A stretch of DNA of 64,000 bases from Bacteroidaceae bacterium (GTDB lineage Bacteria; Bacteroidota; Bacteroidia; Bacteroidales; Bacteroidaceae), in NCBI GenBank assembly GCA_017933995.1, contig JAGBKI010000056.1:27994-91993 (forward strand), written 5' to 3'. The notes beneath the pieces are model-generated. The model made no database searches, was not told where the DNA came from, and saw nothing but the letters and a program-made list of their open reading frames with translations. How positions within the stretch are numbered: position 1 is the stretch's first letter; every line of letters begins with the position of its first letter. Made by a program: the position numbers and the translations under genes. Shown here one piece after another: positions 60,359 to 64,000 of this stretch.

Positions 60359-60802
60359 ATGAAAAACCGACTCCTCTTGCTGACGCTCCTGATGGGGCTC
60401 AGCGCAATCTCGTTCACCGCTTGCAGCGACGATGACGACGACGTGAAAACCTCCGACGTGCCCCAGGCCGTCATGACAGCCTTCCAGGCCAAATTCCCCG
60501 CCGCTGCCGCCAAGTGGGAGCGCGAAGGCGGACTGCTCAAGGCCGAGTTTATCAACGCCGGCAGGGAAACCGACGCTTTCTTCACCACCGACGGCACGTG
60601 GGTGCGCACCGAAACCGATCTTTTCCCCACAGACCTCCCGGAGACCGTGCGCACCTATCTCGCTGCGAACTATCCCGACTGGGCCATCGACGATGCCGAC
60701 CTCATCGAAACGCCCGAAAGCACGTGGTATCGCGTGGAACTCGACAAACCAGGGTTCCCCGACGTACACCTGCGCTTCGCGTCCGACGGCACACGGCTGT
60801 AA
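60359..60802 (+). CDS. PepSY-like lipoprotein, copy 2
   Basis: The 147-residue protein has a lipoprotein signal (SAISFTACSDDDDD, an acidic surface-export-like motif). It has two PepSY-like repeats: VPQAVMTAFQAKFPAAAAKWERE with FFTTDGTWVRTETDL, and LPETVRTYLAANYPDWAIDDADL with WYRVELDKPGFPDVHLRFASDG. It pairs with the preceding gene as an operon and ends before a hairpin terminator. Confidence 0.84.
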   Translation: MKNRLLLLTLLMGLSAISFTACSDDDDDVKTSDVPQAVMTAFQAKFPAAAAKWEREGGLLKAEFINAGRETDAFFTTDGTWVRTETDLFPTDLPETVRTYLAANYPDWAIDDADLIETPESTWYRVELDKPGFPDVHLRFASDGTRL

Positions 60803-60848
60803 CCGCGCGGGCCACGTCCCCGTGCGCCCCGCCCCGCAACACCATCGC

Positions 60849-60881
60849 GGAGGCGTTTCCCCCAACAAGGGAAGCGCCTCC
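60849..60881 (+). terminator. Hairpin after the PepSY-like pair
   Basis: GGAGGCGTTTCCC pairs with GGGAAGCGCCTCC. The T-run that follows is interrupted, so efficiency is uncertain. Confidence 0.6.
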
Positions 60882-60980
60882 GTGTTCGTTTTCCGCCGTT
60901 TCCGCACAAAATAAGAGGCAGAACCGCCCGAAAAACCGCCCGCTGGCTCATAATTCCCGCGCCATCCCACACAAATCTCC

Positions 60981-61064
60981 AAACTAAGCCTTAATTTGTA
61001 GAAACTAAGCCTAAGTTTGTACAAATTAAGCCTTGATTTCTACAATTTAAGCCTAAGTTTGCAG
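60981..61064. repeat. Array 4 of four 21-bp palindromic units
   Basis: Four 21-base units with spacers GTAG, GTAC, CTAC and final GCAG. CACAAATCTCC precedes and AATTGCGCGG follows. It sits 100 bases beyond the PepSY-like terminator. Confidence 0.9.
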
Positions 61065-61218
61065 AATTGCGCGGACTTGGAAACTTTTTGCAAGCCACGC
61101 GCAAAGATTTGCAGCCCTTTGCAGGAAGTTTGAAAGGGTTGTAAGAAAACGAAGGGAGGGAAAAAAGCGCCGGGCGGGGTGCGTATGTGGCGGGAAGTGC
61201 TTACTTTTGCCGCGTGCT

Positions 61219-61397
61219 TAGTGTAGCACGTCATTCTTATTTGCCCGGTCGCGACTCGAATTGGAACCTCGGAAATGCTACAGGGCGGATTCTACCATCA
61301 TCAGAGCTTGTGCCGCATAAGGCGCAGGCTTCCCATGGATGGTAGAAGGTACGTTCCAAACCTTGAGTCGCGCATGGAGTAAGCCTGCGCTTTTTTT
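61219..61397 (+). ncRNA. Small structured RNA, 6S-RNA-like candidate
   Basis: A -7 box TACTTTTG (61202-61209) precedes. The transcript, about 180 nt, folds into one long rod: GCGACTC and TTGGAAC pair with GTTCCAA and GAGTCGC, TTCTACCATC pairs with GATGGTAGAA, and AGCTTGTGCC pairs with GGCGCAGGCT around GCATAA. A large asymmetric loop lies between the stems. It ends with GCGCAGGCTT...AAGCCTGCGC and seven Ts, which competes with the inner stem. Size and rod-with-bubble shape fit 6S RNA, but I have not compared it with the family model. Confidence 0.5.
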
Positions 61398-61484
61398 GTG
61401 CCTGCATAAAGCCGCGACCGCGCGGCGCAGGGGGCGCGGCGAGGAAACGGCAACCAATTTATTAACCTCTAAAAGCGAATAAGA

Positions 61485-62162
61485 ATGAAACACTTTGCAG
61501 TGCTCATCCTGCTCCTGTGCTGCTGCGGCGTACTGCGCGCGCAGGACGTGATTGTGAAAAAGGACGGTACCACCGTGTTGTGCCGTGTCGTGGAACTCAA
61601 CACCTCCGAAATCGTCTACAAGAAGTGGACAGACCTGGCGGGTTCAAACTACGTGATGAACCGTGCGGACGCCTCGTCCATCAACTACGAGAACGGGAAA
61701 AAGGTTGACCTTTCCGAACTCTCCAACCTCTACGGCCCCGGCAACCAAAACGACGGTACGGCGCGCCTCAACGACAACGCGCTGCTGCAACTGGACTACC
61801 AGCGGCAACATTCTGCCTCGCCCGACCGCGCCGTGAAGCGGTGGCGCACGGCGGGCTACGTCATCGGCGGCATCTTCCTCGCGGGCGGCGTGGCCGAAAT
61901 GGTGGCGGTCGGCCTCGACGGCCATACCGGGGATATGGTCTACGGCCTGGGTGTCTGGGGTGTGGGTGCGGGCGTTTCGGCGCTGTGTTTCGCCAAAGCC
62001 AACAGGCTTAAAAAGCAGACGGAAAGGCTACAGGCCGCGACGCTCTACGAGGAAAGCGTCACTTTTGCGGGCGGTTCGCGCCTTTCGGCTGGCGTGGATT
62101 TGCTCAACGACCACGCCACGCGCACACAGACCCTCGGTCTGGGCTTGCGCTTCAGTTTCTGA
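61485..62162 (+). CDS. Secreted/membrane protein of unknown function
   Basis: The 225-residue protein has a signal peptide (LILLLCCCGVLRAQ) and then a small domain, DVIVKKDGTTVLCRVVELNTSEIVYKKW followed by ASSINYENGKKVD. That domain is common at the start of Bacteroidetes envelope proteins without assigned function. A pair of membrane segments (VIGGIFLAGGVAEMVAVGL, VWGVGAGVSALCFA) comes next. The C terminus LGLGLRFSF resembles a last barrel strand. The next lipoprotein gene follows after 37 bases. Confidence 0.65.
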   Translation: MKHFAVLILLLCCCGVLRAQDVIVKKDGTTVLCRVVELNTSEIVYKKWTDLAGSNYVMNRADASSINYENGKKVDLSELSNLYGPGNQNDGTARLNDNALLQLDYQRQHSASPDRAVKRWRTAGYVIGGIFLAGGVAEMVAVGLDGHTGDMVYGLGVWGVGAGVSALCFAKANRLKKQTERLQAATLYEESVTFAGGSRLSAGVDLLNDHATRTQTLGLGLRFSF

Positions 62163-62199
62163 AAATCCTAATGCTCCATCAGAAAACACCGAAACGAAA

Positions 62200-62574
62200 A
62201 TGAAACATCCGGCATTGCGGCTGCTGGCCGCCACATCCATCCTGCTGCTGTCCGCCTCGTGCGCCACGCGCACTGGCGCGGGCGGCTATGACACGTCGCT
62301 CGGCGTTTATGCCACGGGACGTAGCGCGAACAGTTACGACCTCGTCCCCACAGGCGACCGCATCACCTACACCATCGACATCTCAACCCCCGAAGGGCGG
62401 CAGAAACTGCACCGCCTGTCGCTCGACGACGCGAAGCGGCTGGCCGAGACCGAGGCTTCGCGTAAGTACAACTGCGACCGCCTCATCGACCCGCGCTTCG
62501 ACTACCTGAAGAAGGGCAGTCGCATCCTCCGCATCACGGTCGACGGGCGGCCAGGCGTGTACCGTGTGAAGTGA
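62200..62574 (+). CDS. Small lipoprotein of unknown function
   Basis: The 124-residue protein has the lipobox LLLSASCA. The mature part has ITYTIDISTPEGRQKLHRLSLDDAKRLAETEASRKYNCDRLIDPRFDY, with a Cys in an alpha-helical segment, and ends GVYRVK. I do not recognise the family, but the pattern is that of Bacteroidales periplasmic lipoproteins. It is probably co-transcribed with the preceding gene. Confidence 0.65.
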   Translation: MKHPALRLLAATSILLLSASCATRTGAGGYDTSLGVYATGRSANSYDLVPTGDRITYTIDISTPEGRQKLHRLSLDDAKRLAETEASRKYNCDRLIDPRFDYLKKGSRILRITVDGRPGVYRVK

Positions 62575-62701
62575 GCGGCGGAGGTAGCGGTCTTTCAGGC
62601 CGTGCTGAGGTGCACCGTCGCAATTATATTTCCGCCAACTGACAGTATAAGCGTTTACATACAGCCTGCGCAAAAAACGGGAGCACCCGCACAGATGCAC
62701 A

Positions 62702-62733
62702 AAAGGGGCGGCGGAACGAACCGCTGCCCCTTT
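62702..62733. terminator. Bidirectional terminator between convergent genes
   Basis: AAAGGGGCGGCGG pairs with CCGCTGCCCCTTT. A-rich on one side and T-rich on the other, it can serve both strands. The rest of the 62575-62776 gap shows nothing. Confidence 0.75.
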
Positions 62734-62776
62734 GTGTATCGTTGAAACGGGGTGGAAGGGAGTTGTCAAGGGGTTC

Positions 62777-63784
62777 TTAGGGCGTCTGGCCAGTGTCGGC
62801 GACTTTTTTGGCGAGGAGGAGGTAGTCGCGGGCGGCGCTGATGTCGGGCGAGGTGGCGGCGCGGTCGAAGATGGAGTTGGCGAGGGCGGCGAGCTGGCCG
62901 CTGACGAGTTTGCGCTCGTCGGCGTCGAGTTCGCCACGCGACACGCTGCGTTTCACTTCTTGGTATATCAGCGTGGCGATGAGGCACATCTGCTCGGGCT
63001 CGTCGCTGCTGACGAAACTCTGGCGCAGGGCGTTGAAGCGCGTGAGCGGTGTGGAGAGGTTCAGCGTGCCGCCAGCCAGCAGCCCCTGGGCGAGGAGCGG
63101 GGAGGTGGTGGCGTCGAAGGGGAAATCAAAGGGGAAGTCGAGCGTGGCGATGTCGGTCACAATCTCGAAGTTTGTGTCCAGCCCGCCCGGCGCACCGAGC
63201 GGATTGGCAGCGGTGGCGGCGACATCGGGGATGCGGGCGTAGGCTACGATGAGGCGTCCTACTATTTCCCGGCCAACCTTGTACCACTCTATGCAGTAGC
63301 AGGTGCGGTAGCGGTCCGTGGGTTCCGCCGACTGGTCGGCGATGTTCACGAAGGCATAGTTCTTGCTGCGGTTGCGGCCTATTTCGACATACTGCGAAGC
63401 GTCCTCGCCGTAGATGATGTTCCAGGCGCGTGGCTGCTGCTGGGTTTCGGCCAGGTAGGTCTCGACGCGGTAGCAGGCGGGGTTGTCACGCTCGGCCGCC
63501 ATGGCGTCGAGAATGTCGGCAACGAGGTGCGACTTCTTTGCTTTCATCTGGAACTTCCACGTTTCGAGCATAGAAGCCTTACTGGCGGTGCCCTGGGTTG
63601 CGGGGCGGCCGTAAGAGATGCTGTAGGCGGTCAGCACCTTGGGGTCGGACACGAGGCGGTCGAAAGCGGCCTGCACTTTGGGGCGGAGACGGCCTGCGGC
63701 GTCTTGGATGGCGTCCTGTGCGAACGAGGGGGCGGCGGTGGCGGCGAGGAGCACGAGGGCCGCGAGGATTCGTAGGGTTTTCAT
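62777..63784 (-). CDS. Secreted protein of unknown function in a coupled operon
   Basis: The 335-residue protein has a signal peptide (LAALVLLAATAAPSFAQ) and no domain I recognise. It has a conserved-looking middle (YRTCYCIEWYKVGREIVGRLIVAYARIP) and a helical C terminus with YQEVKRSVSRGELDADERKLVSGQL. The ATG overlaps the stop codon of the upstream partial gene (ATGA), so the two are translationally coupled and probably act together. Confidence 0.65.
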   Translation of the reverse strand: MKTLRILAALVLLAATAAPSFAQDAIQDAAGRLRPKVQAAFDRLVSDPKVLTAYSISYGRPATQGTASKASMLETWKFQMKAKKSHLVADILDAMAAERDNPACYRVETYLAETQQQPRAWNIIYGEDASQYVEIGRNRSKNYAFVNIADQSAEPTDRYRTCYCIEWYKVGREIVGRLIVAYARIPDVAATAANPLGAPGGLDTNFEIVTDIATLDFPFDFPFDATTSPLLAQGLLAGGTLNLSTPLTRFNALRQSFVSSDEPEQMCLIATLIYQEVKRSVSRGELDADERKLVSGQLAALANSIFDRAATSPDISAARDYLLLAKKVADTGQTP

Positions 63785-64000
63785 ATTCGTATGGGTTTGG
63801 TGTTTGTGTTGTTTTGGGGTTGGCGGGCTTGGCGGAAAGCGGGGCGGGCGGGTTGCCGTTGGCGCAGGGTGATGAGTGTGGCGGCGGCTTCCTCGCCGAC
63901 GATGCGGCTGGCGTAATGCGTGTCGGCCTGGGCGGCGCGGCGGTCGAGGGCGCGGTCGGCGGCGGTGAAGGCCGGTGAAGCAGTGACAGCGGCGGGCGGC
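63781..64000 (-). CDS. C-terminal end of an unidentified gene
   Basis: The frame is open from the right edge to a TGA that overlaps the next start. The last 72 or so residues are Ala/Arg-rich (AADRALDRRAAQADTHYASR, then EEAAATLITLRQRQPARPAFRQARQPQ) and end NTNTKPIRI. The identity cannot be given from this part; a regulatory or membrane-bound partner of the secreted protein downstream is only a guess. Confidence 0.6.
   Translation of the reverse strand, partial: PPAAVTASPAFTAADRALDRRAAQADTHYASRIVGEEAAATLITLRQRQPARPAFRQARQPQNNTNTKPIRI

Overview
The window looks like chromosomal DNA from a GC-rich member of the Bacteroidales, probably Prevotellaceae. The evidence is the gene order purH-mreB-mreC-mreD-mrdA-rodA, Bacteroidetes-type families (DUF4292 lipoprotein, DUF4468, MG2 surface protein, PepSY-like lipoproteins, a BtuG-like cobamide-binding propeller), many promoters of the TTTG / TAnnTTTG type with few Shine-Dalgarno sites, and a tmRNA encoding the tag GENTYALAA. 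The genus is an inference.

Layout. 1-1330: end of a GH109-type enzyme and a small membrane-anchored protein. 1445-9070 (minus strand): rod-shape operon (IMP cyclohydrolase, MreB, MreC, MreD, PBP2, RodA) with a Bro-N/Fic gene between PBP2 and RodA. 9440-16051: MG2 surface protein, AroB, two paralogous secreted unknowns and a JAB-like gene. 16179-25237: a scattered surface-glycan region (GT2, frameshifted GT4, Wzx flippase, GT90, truncated acyltransferase) also carrying a thioesterase, an aldose-epimerase-like gene, tmRNA and repeat arrays. 25294-27129: a predicted structured RNA and two AT-rich DUF4468 genes. 27564-33300: ATP-grasp enzyme, esterase, GAPDH, acyl carrier protein and FabF. 33476-41246: RNase III with a very long disordered tail, NhaD, an outer-membrane barrel, rhomboid protease and two EEP-family proteins. 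41262-49198: HxlR regulator with its divergent NAD(P)-binding partner, DUF4292 and TPR lipoproteins, dUTPase, SufE, M28 peptidase and a GATase-dipeptidase fusion. 49947-57848: the distal half of the division cluster (murG murC ftsQ ftsA ftsZ) followed by cmk and ispH. 57921-64000: tRNA-Phe, a cobalamin riboswitch with a BtuG-like lipoprotein, two PepSY-like proteins, a 6S-like RNA candidate and small envelope proteins.

The most unusual content lies in repeats and RNAs. Four intergenic loci each carry an 84-bp array of exactly four 21-bp units, and each unit is a near-perfect palindrome. Two arrays of promoter-bearing repeats end in the promoters of ssrA and wzx. Two homologous ~290-nt elements each run from a -7 box to a terminator and look like structured RNAs. 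Several genes are separated by low-complexity hairpin tracts whose motif differs from junction to junction.
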